From Neelides folsomi (taxonomy: Eukaryota; Arthropoda; Collembola; Neelipleona; Neelidae): a stretch of DNA of 64,000 bases. Each line of letters begins with the position of its first letter. Position 1 is the stretch's first letter. Location: contig JAQGBZ010000012.1 in assembly GCA_034687125.1 (NCBI GenBank), positions 310,001-374,000 on the forward strand. The letters are read 5' to 3'. Shown piece by piece: positions 25,129 through 37,800 of the stretch. Made by a program: the position numbers and the translations under genes. The notes beneath the pieces were generated by a model. The model saw only the letters and a program-made list of their open reading frames with translations, did not search any database and was not told the DNA's origin.

Positions 25129-28100
25129 TTAAGGGTCAACAAATGAGACCATAATGTAACGCGTTCCTTTCAAAATTCTGAGTCCTTCATGTTGATGAGT
25201 TAATTTACCGGGATGCATAATTAACCATCCGAGTTTTGTGTCGACAACGCTGCAATTGTACCTTGTGAATCTGCATCCTCCACCCTATTTCAAATAAAAT
25301 TTTAGCTTAATGGTCAATTAATGTTTAATAAACTTTCTACTTTATTATTTAATCTCAATTAAACCCTGTACATTAAATATGTATTCAAATGCTTAAGTAG
25401 TTATTAAACATTCATATAAAATGAACCACCATCTTACCTCATAATCTACTCCGGGAGTATTGAGGGCAATATTAATTGTGTAAGTAGAAGTGTCGTGGTG
25501 AGGTTTGAGCTCTCTTTGTTCGTCGGGTTTGTATCTAACGACGAAATTCATCGAAGCAAATGGTGGCTAAAACATAATTTTAATTAAATTATCATTTGGT
25601 TTATGTTCTATCTACTTGAAATAACTAAATAATACAGCTATAACAAGATATATAAAATACAAATGCTCTTTTGAATTTTCAGTTTCATTTCGTTTGTCGA
25701 CATATTGTATAGGTACATGAAAATGATGATCTATTCTAAAATAATATTATAACAACTTCTACACTTGAATGATTAGAAATGTCATACTTCGGAATATCCA
25801 GTGTAAACTTTTTGAGAAAGTGGACCAACATAAAGTCTTAAAAAATGAACCCATTGACTTTGTAGTCCAACTTGATATAAATGGGCGTCAACGGTTGGAA
25901 CTGCATCATAGCCAGTTTCTGCTCGATTCTCATTCTTCATATTGTTATAGTCAAAATTATGACAAACATTTATTTTTTATCACAAACATTTTGATTTACG
26001 ATATTTTAATAACATTATTTTTTGGAAATATAGATATTGATTTTTTGGCAAATTATCATAAACTACAAAATGTACAATGTTTTAATTTGTAAGATATTTA
26101 ATATAGTATAATATAATAATATACCAGTTAATCAGATATGATATACCCATGTACTGATACTTAATACATTAACTATTATTTCATTATATAATATCAACTT
26201 TGCACACTACAAATACACCAAGCTTTTAAAATCAAATTAATTGCAACAACAATTTTTAATATTTATGTACAATGATTCTTTGTAACGTTTGAGCTATGAG
26301 AATGAGCTTTGAATAAGATAATCTGTAATTAATTATAATTGGATGCCCTAAAGAAAGATTAAGTATAAATGTAATTATAAACCGATAGTTGCTAATATAT
26401 GACGACAAACTGAAATGAACGTTTAGTTCAAAAGAATATTTGAAGTAGCGATGATCAAGTCGAAAATTTAAAATGAAAATCTCACATAATGATAATATCC
26501 AGTGTAAACCCTTGTTTGCAACGGTTCAACGTAAAGTCTTAGGAATTCCATCCAATGCTGCTCATGTCCAACTTGATTCATGTGAATGTCTACCGTTGGC
26601 ACATTTTCATATCCTCCATCCAGCCTCGGGTCCTAATCAAAAATAGTTATTTTTTCCACAAACTGGCACTTTAAGTATGTTGTAATATTTTCAATTTTAA
26701 TGCGCTTATTGTAATCACTTCTATTGAAATACATTTAATAGAATTCCTCTCTAAACAAAGATAAATTATGTAAGAAATAATTTAAGAAATATTTTGAGGG
26801 CTAGGCCTTAAATTGCATCTTTTAATAATATACAATAGGTAAACAATAAGTCTAACTTTCATGGGCATATTAAAAGTTTAATAATATATTTTATAAAACT
26901 TTAAATATTAATTCATTTTGTTTTAAAAATTCTAGATACCTAATGTTCTCTAAATGCTGTATAATCAAGTATAATGGGTGTAGTAATAAGATGCATAGGT
27001 ATTATGTACAAACTAAATAATTAAATACTTATACCATACTTTTAATTTATACTACATTTGTTCAAGACAAAAGCTATCTAAAATACAAATAAATGTATCA
27101 TAGAAAACAAATGTGAAGTCAACATTTCAATTTTAATAGGAATCAATGTTAATATAAGAACTATCTATGCAAGTACGGGTATTACAATTGGGTACGAAAA
27201 CTATTTAGGAAAGGAAATATTACATTATATATGTAGGCATCAAATTTACGCATTTAACATTTTTAATACTTTAATTATAAGATATTGAATAGAAAGTTAT
27301 ATTAAAAGTTAAAACTCACATAGTTAGATCCATCTGACCAAGATCCCAAATTTTCCATTTCATCGATAAGTTCTTTGCAATATCTTGGTGTGACAATTGG
27401 GAACCAAAATACATCAGGACAAGGCTGTAAATAAAAGCAAAAATTTATTTAAAAAACAAGGTTCATTTGGTTGAATCGAGAAAGCAGAATTGTTAAATTT
27501 TATATTAAACGATTCTTTACCTCTAGAAGAGTTGCATTAGGGTCAAGACTCTTTGACCAATTAGGATGAAGATATCTCAATTCCCAATCCCAACGATTAT
27601 CGAAGATTTGATACAATTCATTACTTTTATGAGTTATTTCATAATTGTCAGCATTGATCTAATTAAAAGAAAATAATACTTATGATATTTGAACTTCAAA
27701 TCAAATTATTCATATTTAAAAGTCAGTCTAAAAGATTCAATTTGTAATAATTACGAACAATTCAATATGTAGATAAACATAAAAATAAAACTGCATTATG
27801 TAATTATTACCAAATGTCCCCAATCAACTCGGTTGGAAATGAACATGAAGATATCTCGTTCTCGATTGTTGACACAGAAAGCCATGTCCGCATCCAATAA
27901 ATTGTTGATGTAATTTGGTCTTGTCTTCTCATCTTTGATAAGAGTTCCGTTGACGAGATATGCGCCGCTCATAAACGGAATGTTCCAAAGACCCCTACAA
28001 CACAAAACGTTACATTACAGGTTTTAGTCATCCATTAGAAATATTTCAGGTTCAATTCACCTTTTTGTAATATTATTGAACGGATTATAATAATAGTTAA

Positions 28101-31100
28101 ATGAAGTGTAATTAAAGTCAATTAAAACCTATTTTTAAACATGAACCCTAAGCCCGACCATTAAATTATTCGTTTGCATGTAATTAAAAGTAGCAAAGGT
28201 TACAGTGATTCAATTATTATCCTCAAACATGAGACTAAAAAATAAAATACTTTAATCATGCAATGTCTTTTCATCCCTTTGTTTTATGCATTTTTGCATT
28301 TATCTGATTATCTCCAGTTGATCTCATAATTGGTCCCTATTTAATTTCAAGCACTTTAATTATTGAAGGATTGTTGGCTCGTTGACGCCCTTTGCACCAA
28401 AAAATTCATTCCCATCATGTAATCCCTTTTTGTCATGCCACACAAACACCTGACATTCCATGGGATAAGTACTACAGTCGTGACTGGATCGCGGAGCATA
28501 GAAGTTCAAGTTTAGAAGACCCGGGCATTATTGATCTCTCCAGCCCAGTTCCCAGAATCCCAAGAGAATGAAGTTGAGACTCCTTTTTATAGTTTTAATT
28601 TTTTTCTTCACAACGGCCGTCGCCAGAAAGGTATAAAACGAAGAGACTTTGAGTTCATTTCCTTTTTAATAACAAATGTCAACTTCAGGGTCGCGGGAGA
28701 GGAAGAGGGAAAGGGATGGGGAATGTGAAGACTCCCATAAAATGGCGAGATCCCGAAGCCGCAAAATATTACACAAACCCCAAGGTTAGTTTTTATAATT
28801 TACAATTTACAATAAAAAAGGAATATAAAGGAATAAATTGGATTCTTTTAGGGGGCAAAAATAATCAAGTCATCTCATTTTGATCTCGAGTACATCCTTG
28901 GCCACAAAATAAACTTTATCTGCGTTGCAACAGGAAGTCCCTTACCTCATATCAATTGGTTCAAAGATGGTATTGAACTCTATGCCCACTCCAATCTCCA
29001 GGTATGGGGAAATCACTCATTGCATCAATTGATTATATAACATTTAAAATTATCAGAAATGCTTTTTTATCAATTTTTATTAGTTAATTTTCTCTAATAA
29101 TATATTTGTGAATATTATTTATAATTTTAATTTATTTTAGATTCATGAGTGGCGCAATGGAGGAGAGAAAATTAAGTCGAAAATGGAAATAGATCCCGCT
29201 ACACAGATGGACGCTGGAATCTACGAGTGCTACGCAGATAACCAATACGCTGTGGACAAACGAACATTTAGGACTGACTTTATTACAATGTTCGATTGAG
29301 TTAATTGCTCATGCTGAGTTATGGGCTAAATGGATTTGATTCTTTAACAAGTCAAAGGACCTTTCTTGTAAACGCAGCAATAATTACCAACGCCAGTGAA
29401 ATCGTCTTGAAATCATGATCCATTAATCCACCTTATATTTATCATCGTTATATATCTGACACATGTCTACCTAATTACTAATTATCATTCTTAAAACTCA
29501 ATATTTACATATTATATGCAATGATTACATATTATATGCTTATTTTAAGGAATCTTAAACATAAAACGTATCACAATTTTAAAACTCGATCTCAAAACAT
29601 ATCATGTAAATAATAATGTCGTGATTTCTATTATAATTAATCAACTTGTACTACTAAATTATACATAAATTAATGTATATATATATTATGTCTACTTTGT
29701 ATGTAAGTTACAAGTGCAGAAACTCTTCTGTAAAAACTATTTCTCCTATTGCTTATTTTACATTCAAGAGCTTTTTTGACTTCAAATGAATACATTACTG
29801 GAGAATGTTTAGGCGCACCTGGGACTTGCCAAATAAAATGCATAAAAATGTGTAAATTTTTTACCTTCGTTCTCCCTTCACAATTTCCATGTAGTCATTG
29901 GATCGAGCATAGAAGCCTTCGGAACTCAAAGCTCCCCAAAAGTTGGACCAAGCCTTGTAAGGTCGCACAAGCAGCGGCGCAACGACCGATCTGTTTTGTT
30001 CAATGAGCAATTTGAGCGTAAACGGGTTGTCCAAATGAGCTTCGCTGTCAATTGACAAGAAGTAGTCGCAAGACTTCCTCAAGCATAAATCACTAGAAAT
30101 AATAATTAAAATATAAAACTTAGTTAATGTCATAATATCTCATAATTTTATTATTCAAGGGGGAGACTTTTGGAATTAAAACAATTAAATATAAGTTACA
30201 CAATTCAATGTTCTTACATGGCCAAATTTCTCGCATGCCATTCTTTTGTGTTATCCTCAGGGAGAATTGTTTTGACGCTCGCGTAAAGTGGAGTCACCGT
30301 TTTGAGATAATCGTTGATAAGTTTGTCATGATAAGGAGCCTATGTACAATGGGTAAGAAAAAGTTTAGTTTGTATTTAAGTTTGTATAAGAAAAAAATAT
30401 TAATTTCACAATTTCCTTTGTTTGGATTCATTTATAATGATAAAAAATGAAAATTTTTTGTAATTGTAATTTGTTACCGCATTATGGAGGAAAAGATGAA
30501 TTTTGCTCTTTGCATAGTCCAAGTTTGTAATCTTTGCAAGAAATTCTTCTAAGAATGGCGTTGGTTTCTCAATGAATATTCCAACGACCACAACTGGGAG
30601 AGTTTCGTCCTATAATCGCATTCAATAAAAGTTTCACTTTTAATTCCCAATGAACCGCAAAGTGTGGAATGGATGAGTGGAAATGGAAAGTTACCTTGAA
30701 ATCTTGGAGCGATTTCATCCCATCCCAACATCCACTGCAGCCCGTTTCTTCTACCCAATTTTCCGCGAGGTAATTTCCAAATGAATTGAGAACCGTTTTT
30801 GTCGGTCCGTTCCCGTGCAAAACCAATGGCCATGTGTTGTACAGAGTGTTGACAAGGACCGCCTTTCCCTCTTTAAATTGCCTAACAGATTTCACATGCC
30901 TGTTATTAAAGCTTAAATCATACATGCACATCGAATAAGTTAAACATAATATTTAAAAAATACTTCATTTATAAAATATGTGCATATTATTTTTAGTTGC
31001 AAAGAACCCCATTCCCATATTTTTCCAATTTAGTTTAAATATATTAAGTACTTATATATAGTGTAAGGTATTTTGTAAATACTATTTTTGAAATATAATG

Positions 31101-33192
31101 TAACATACATTTCAACTTCACCGGTTGCACCATTTAAGTTTTGAAAAATAGTTGACTTAGAATCCAATTTGAGCTTCAGTTCTGAACGAAGATCTTCGTT
31201 TAAGTACATGCGAGTAAAATAAAGTTGGTCGTCAGCAGAGTCCTTAATAGGTTCTTCCGTTATCAACTTGTAAAGCTTCTTAGCGTGTCCAATGTACCCT
31301 GAAATTGAGAATAGAAATTCACAGTTAACTTTCTTTTCTTTCCAACCTCACGTCCTCTCCTCTCACGTCATCTTCCATCGTCACATTCGGAGTAACCAGA
31401 GAATTACTTTTTGTCATTCAAATCTTCTCACATATTGAATGCAAAGGAGTGCATTACTTCACGGTGCATGGTGCAGAAATGAATTGAATTTATTTTGGAT
31501 TAAATTCTATTACTTACCCCCTGAATTGAGGAATCTTTTGCCCCTCACCACTTCTGGGTAAGAGTTGGCCAATGACTCGTCCGGCCAGCAAAAACTCTCC
31601 GCTCCAAACAAAACTCCGGCATTGGACATCTTAAATTGATTAAGAATACTCTTTGCGGACCCAAGGAGAAGAACGTCGTAGCTGAAATATTCAAATCATT
31701 TCATTAATGCTTTAATATTCCAATCAAATGTTAATACATTCTTATTTAGGCCCTCATTACATATACATAATATGTATATGTAATGAGTAAATCATGGTAA
31801 ATCATAATGGTAAATCATGTAATGGTAAATTACTCCTATTAAGGGTAAGTAAATATTGAACATAAATATTATTTATATTGACCAAAATTGTGTGTGGTTG
31901 ATATCAGGAATTAATAAAAGGCAGCTTGTTTATTTTTTGACCTCTTGCCCTATTCGTTTGAATTCTTCTTGAGATAAGACAAGAGGAAGAAGAAGCGTAA
32001 ATGAAAAGGAGATTGAAAACTGAACGCAACGAACCTGTCTGTGAACATGATGATTCGGTTGTCATTTTTGTATTGCTCTAATTCCTCTTTCATCAAATTA
32101 ATCTTCATTCCACCTCCTGGGCCGTTTTTGACGTCTCCTCCCGTCCATTCTTTCCCGAGTCCCAATACTTTTGCGTTTAACCCATTGACTTTAGCAGACC
32201 TGAGGAATCGGTCGAGTGATTCTGTCGGTTTTGTTGCAACAGTCAAAATGAGGAGATCTAAAAGTTAAAATTCATTTATTACTATAAAATAATTCTAGAT
32301 TTATGCCAAGAACAATACTCATAATATTGTACAACTGTAGTATTGAATTGCAGATGAATATAAAACTGTTATCTATTTATACCAATGAATATGATGAATA
32401 TATTTGTAGTATGAAAGATACAGTGATTTGAATGAAGGAATTTTGAATTTTAATTTATGGAATTTTGAATAATTGTCCAAATAACATTGCATTCTCAACA
32501 TTCTCAAGTGCTACTTAAATTGATTATAATTACAATATCATCATTAAGAGTGAGACGTTAAAGTTCCATAAATTGATCAAGCTAATGAAGTAAAAATTAG
32601 CTTAAGGTGACTTCTGCATGTTCAATGCTCTTAGTTTTTACACACTTAATAAATTGCAAAAGGCAAAAAGTGTTGAGCAAAGACGAACACCCCGGCCCGC
32701 ATCTTGCCCTGTGGCTAAACTGTATCCAAGTTCACGGTCAGTCAAATCTTTCCAAGTCTCTTCCCAAAGGTACATCGAATAAAAGTACAAGTATAATTTC
32801 TCTGTAAACCGGTTATTCCAGAACACTTTTTCAACCGCGTTCTTCTCCACCCGTTCCATGATTCTTCTCCATATTGCCCGAACCAGGGAATTTAGTGAAT
32901 TTTAGAATGGACAACATGGGGCTATAAATAGCATCGAATGTACCCCTTTTATCTCCTTAAGGAGGAAGATGAGTTCAGTGAACGATCTTAATGCCGTAGC
33001 TCCATTCAACCTAACAGTTTTTCTTCTTTTCAATTGTCATCCTCCCAGATGACATTTGAAGCTCAAGGAGCGGCTGGCAATGACAATAGCTCTAATGGGG
33101 GTTAATTTACCTTCAGTGGCTTCCTCGGATCCTCCGAGAGAAATCCAGAGGGCTGAGTGGAAGAGGAAGATAAATAAATAGACCGACTTCAT
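25129..33192 (-). CDS. PLOD: Procollagen-lysine 5-dioxygenase (lysyl hydroxylase/glucosyltransferase)
   Basis: It hydroxylates lysines of collagens in the ER using 2-oxoglutarate, Fe(II) and ascorbate. Fourteen exons per transcript close in phase: 33192-33111, 32257-32035, 31681-31518, 31298-31109, 30881-30695, 30609-30478, 30339-30218, 30092-29865, 27994-27811, 27658-27521, 27424-27320, one of 26632-26486 or 25934-25788, 25566-25438 and 25284-25129. The product is 728 residues, the usual size. It has a signal peptide ([20 protein letters not shown]), an N-terminal glycosyltransferase domain with the metal motif DSYDV, a second GT-like domain ([16 protein letters not shown]), and the dioxygenase domain with the Fe ligands in KPHHDTS and KLTHQHEG and the terminal [11 protein letters not shown]. 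Exon 12 exists in two interchangeable versions. A separate gene lies antisense in the intron 27995-29864. Confidence 0.97.
25788..25934 (-). other. PLOD alternative exon 12B
   Basis: This 147-base, phase 0-0 exon encodes 49 residues, with [16 protein letters not shown] and [17 protein letters not shown] aligning to exon 12A. The acceptor is AAG and the donor GTATGA. The reading frame is intact, so it is under coding constraint and not a decayed duplicate. The conserved VPT-D-H pattern and the YTGY end are kept, while several surface positions differ. Confidence 0.82.
26486..26632 (-). other. PLOD alternative exon 12A
   Basis: This 147-base, phase 0-0 exon encodes 49 residues of the dioxygenase domain, beginning [20 protein letters not shown] and ending VYTGYYHY. 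It has an AG acceptor and a GTGAG donor. It is the version closer to the vertebrate PLOD sequence. It is homologous to, and the same length as, the exon at 25788-25934, so one transcript should use one or the other. Confidence 0.85.
28568..29299 (+). CDS. Secreted single-immunoglobulin-domain protein, OIG-4-like
   Basis: Four exons close in phase: 28568-28630, 28689-28784, 28852-29001 and 29141-29299, giving 155 residues. It has a signal peptide ([19 protein letters not shown]), a short Gly/Arg/Lys-rich basic stretch ([13 protein letters not shown]), then [20 protein letters not shown] and one Ig domain with the Cys pair in [11 protein letters not shown] and [12 protein letters not shown] plus the Trp in INWFKDG. 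This order matches the OIG-4 family; in C. elegans OIG-4 is secreted by muscle and stabilises acetylcholine-receptor clusters. No membrane span or anchor is seen, so a secreted protein is expected. The gene lies wholly in an intron of PLOD on the opposite strand. Confidence 0.87.
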
Positions 33193-34842
33193 GCTCCTCC
33201 GGAACTCAAATTGCGACTGAATGGATCTGTTCTCGTGGAGTCTCACTGCACTGCATAATCATTCTCTCCTCCTCAGCAACTCATCTGATCCCTGGCATGG
33301 GAGAACCAGCTGCCTGAGGGATTGGGCAAACGCCGTCTTCTTCTCTCTCCCTTCCCTGCTCACAGGGCCCTCCAACTCCAGATCTTCCATCCTCTTCACA
33401 CTCTCTTTCATTTACGCCCCAAACCCCAAAGGTTCAAAACTTGGCTATTAATGTCAAGTCCACTTTCATTCCTTCCCTTATTTTTCCTCTTTCTTATCTC
33501 TTCCCTGCTTCCCATTGCAACAAGACGTTTGATGCTCCTTTTGATACACATGTCAAGTAGTATAATTTTTTATCTAATGTGCGTATAGTGTAGACGAGTA
33601 TTAAAGAGGCAAATGAAATTCTGAAAAGTTCTATGTAGAACACTTTGATAGTTCAGCTATATTAATTTATGAAATGGATGACTTAATTCAATGTGCTAAC
33701 CACTATAAGATAAAAATTATTCGAGCAACTGGGCATATAAAAGAAGGAAACGGTGAAGGATTGGGTGAAGGAGAAAAGGATTTCAAAAAGAATTGGAGCA
33801 GTTCAAAAATGAAGAGCATTATAAATACACTTATTTCACAATTAGTCATTGTCAATAAAACTCACCTTATAGAATTTTTGACTCTCCTTACAATGTTAAA
33901 GGTTAAAGGTTCGTAGTTTCTAACAATAAGTACTTTTGACAATTTAATTGACACTTGGGAGTTAGGAGGCAGAAAGCGTTGAATTTTGGTGATAGGGACT
34001 TTTCTATTAGCATTCAAATGAAGATTGGAAGTATCAAAGATGACATGGTATGTAGGATAGTACAGATGTAAACATAGAAGCTATTTAATACAAACGTGTA
34101 AATCATTTGACAATAAAAATGACAACTGTTTCTTCAACTTAATGAATAAACAACACATGCCAAGTTCACGGTTAATGAATCAATATTGGTAATTTGATTC
34201 GGTCGAATAGAGGAACAAACAAAAACAATGGCTTTGTTTTATGGAATATTTATGGCCGAGTTTATCAGTATTTACATTTACTACTACAGATATTTACCAA
34301 TTGTATTTTAATATTTGATTGCTTTATCTTTTTCAATTCTGTTTGATGCATCGCATTCATGCTTTACTTGACATAAACTTTGTTTGTACAGATACTTAAA
34401 GATACTTGTAGTTATATAATAAATAAATAAATAAGTGCATAAATACATAAATCGCCGATAGTGACATCCTCCCAAGAGTGTCCATAAGAGCATTTTATGA
34501 AAATAAGAAAATGAATTTTTAAACTGGCAATTTAATATATGACAAGAATGAATGAATGCGAATGCATTGGAGTGAATGAATTGTTAAATAATGGATCCAA
34601 GACAAAGACAAAGACAAATCCGTTAAATCTTGTATAAAGAACTTTATTCAATAGTTCACAATCGGATTACACAATTGGAATCGACGGTGTACATGTAATA
34701 ACCATTAATAAATTAAAAAAACGAAACAAACATTTATAGTTGGATTCAACGGGAACTGAATGAGTAAAGTAATCACAAGTGACGTAAAAAGGACTATATT
34801 TTCTCAAGGAGTAATGAGAACAAATGCAACTTTGTGCTTGAA
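33193..34842. other. Intergenic region between PLOD and iRhom
   Basis: It should hold the PLOD promoter and the 3' untranslated region of iRhom. Open frames at 33221-33588 and 33674-33916 have no similarity I recognise, no splice context and ordinary chance length, so I do not call genes. Confidence 0.5.
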
Positions 34843-37800
34843 TTAAGTAATGAGGTTAATTCCACCTCCGGAAGGTTTGAAGTCAATATCTTGTTCAGCA
34901 CAGAAGTCTTGAGTCAAAGGGAGACAATTCAACAGACGACAATGTTCGCAGTCTCCGAAGCCAGTGTAGAAAAATACGAGGAGGGTTAACAAAATGGCAA
35001 AATATCCACAAAGGCATATCACAACTTCAAGACATTTCCTGTAAAATAAGATTGTATTAAATACTTTATAACTTCAAAGTTAGAACCACATACAAATTCC
35101 TATGTGATGTAATTAAATTTAAATTCTTTACCTGTATGACGAATATTTTCGAAAAGCGATGTAGGGCATGAGGGCGTGTGAGAGAAGAATGCCGACAAAG
35201 AATCCAGACAAATGAGCAAAATTATCAACCCAAGGTAAGAAGCCGATAAGGAATAGGCTTCCTGTAACAAGAACCATTTTCCCTGCTGCCATCCACGGTC
35301 TCCTCAACATCCCCCACATGTGGCGGAGTTCAATGAGAAGACACGCGATGAGTCCATATTGACCACCGCCCGGTCCCACCTGATCAATAAAATAAAATAT
35401 TACATTACATCCAAATAGAATATAAATTTAAAACTTAAATATAATTTATAAAATAAATACAAACACAGATTGAAATCAATTTTCAATTGGTTATTATATA
35501 AAATGTCATTTAATAAAATATTTGACCAACCTCAGCACGGTGAGGTTCAAGAAGAACAGAAGCCAAATTCCCAGCTATTCCAGCCCCAATGTAAATGAGA
35601 GCTATCCTCAAAGGCCCTGCCAACTTCTCCAAATCTCTCATGATAAAGATGTGGAAACCGAGGGTGATGATAATGTGACCAAGACCAGCGTGAAGGAAGA
35701 GCGAAGAGAACAATCGATAAAATTGGTCAGGCTGCTCGTAGGCTAAAAAGGGAAACATCCCACAGACATCCTGGAAGGAAATCAACTGTCAATTCCATTC
35801 CCAGATATCTCCAAATTGAATTCTGTCAAGTGAGGGCTCACCTGAAGGCATGATACTTGAGAGCAAAGGGAAGCTTCTTCGTGGAAATACCCATTGACAA
35901 ACCGGCAATACTCGCGAGTCGTTATGAGACACTTGGCGTGAATCCCAATGCAGCAAGGATGCCCTATCACTTCACAAACCTATGGGAAGATGGAAAAGAT
36001 TGAGAGGGTGGAACCATTGCATTGGAAATCCATTTTATACCATATGTTCCGCCGTTTTATCCTTTGTCGACATCCCACTAAGGCCTCGTGTTTTACGGCA
36101 AATTGGCCACTTTGTAATGTCGTCTGGCCACTCGTAAGGGGCAATGGAGGCCGGAGCTTCACAAAATCTGCCATACAAATACAATTTGTTTTACGACCAT
36201 TGGGAAATATAATTCCAATTTGGGACATTACTTTGGGTCTAAACCGCAAACAGAACCCGATATCCGACCTCCTGGTCCTTCCTCCCGAGTCCACTTCTTC
36301 CATGTCGATAGAAGACCCTGGAATGACCAAATCAAATATTTATTTCATGCAAAACTTTTTTCATAAGCAAGATTGAGCCAAATCAGCAAAAAAAACAATC
36401 AATATAAAATTCCAAATATTGCAAACATGGAATAATAACAAAATCGTTTTCTCAGGCTTGGTTAAATTAAATAAATTGGTTTACTCATATTCACTCATAT
36501 AAAATAAATATATCAACCTAATAAAAATATCTAATTTCTAATATATAAGATTTAAGCTAATTGAATGGTATATAAGTCGGCATTGTTCAACGACTTCAAT
36601 GGATAATTTTAAATAATAAACTGCATTTCAAGTTTCCAAGAGGAATAAAATTGTGCTGGTTAGTTTTTGATTTAAATTGCAAAATCATAAAAAATGAAAA
36701 TTATGCACATAATGTTAAATGAGATTTGATCATGCTAGTGTTTTTAAACGAAATTCAATTTGAAGACAAAAGCTTGAATCACATTGACATATTAAACAAC
36801 CGTATATTTGCCTTTTGACTTACAGATCTGCTCACTCCTTTGATCTGCATGTAACGTAATAGTGAGTATAGTCATGTTTATATAATTGAATAGAAAAATG
36901 GTAAATAAAGTTTGACAACTCACGGAACATTCATTTCTCGAAGATTGAACACAACCGGAATTGTCATTTCGGATGCAGCAGGCCGTCTGCCTTTCTCGAT
37001 CTCTTGTCTCAACAATTCTCCTATAGATCTGCTCATCCTTCCTCATACAAGGCGCAAACTTTGCCCCAAGATGGATAAGGTCCGCCTAATGAATAAATAA
37101 TATGTAAAGGTATAAAAGTTTGGTCCTTGATTAAAAACAATTTATTCTTTTTTGTTCCTCACCGCGGAAGGGCCGATCCAAAAGTTGGCTGGCTGGATAA
37201 TTTCCATTTGTTGTAGTGAGAGTGACGTGACTAGAACGAGGGACGATTTCCTGTGCAGATCCAACCCTACTGGAGCTATCCCGTATGTGATCATCGAAGT
37301 GAGTAAAATGATAATTTGAACAGTAGAGATCCAATAAGTAAAATAAGGTCGAAAGTCTTCGTATTCGTCGATTAAGGCAAGTTTTGAAATCGTGCTGGTG
37401 GGCTGTCGAAGCCCTTGACGAAATTGCTGCCGTTCGGAATTATCTAGCACTTTGTTGAGAAATTGGGATGAGATCCGATTCGAAGGAGGAATCCCTCCAT
37501 TGGAACCAGCCTGCCTTGCGATCCTCCAGTGAAGCCCTCGGCTGGAACCAAATCATCAAATCAATTCCAAATTTTCCAAATATTTCACTTTAAATGTAAA
37601 AACAATCTAAAAGAGCTCTTGTAAAAGTAAGCTCTTTAGTGGGACGTGTTTATTACCCAGGAGGTTGGAGGTGTTGAAGAGAATTCCGATGGTTGTCCTC
37701 ATAGTCGTCGAAGAAGAGTTCTTGAGGAGAAATAGTGACGTTAGGAGGGATTTCTGCTAGTGTCGTCGGACTTATAGATCTACTCTTCGTTCGGTCGCGA

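Noticed and set aside
25769-26092. 107-codon plus-strand frame
   Set aside because: It is antisense to PLOD exon 12B and intron sequence.
33674-33916. 80-codon plus-strand frame between PLOD and iRhom
   Set aside because: No start context, similarity or splice partners; length is expected by chance in AT-rich DNA.
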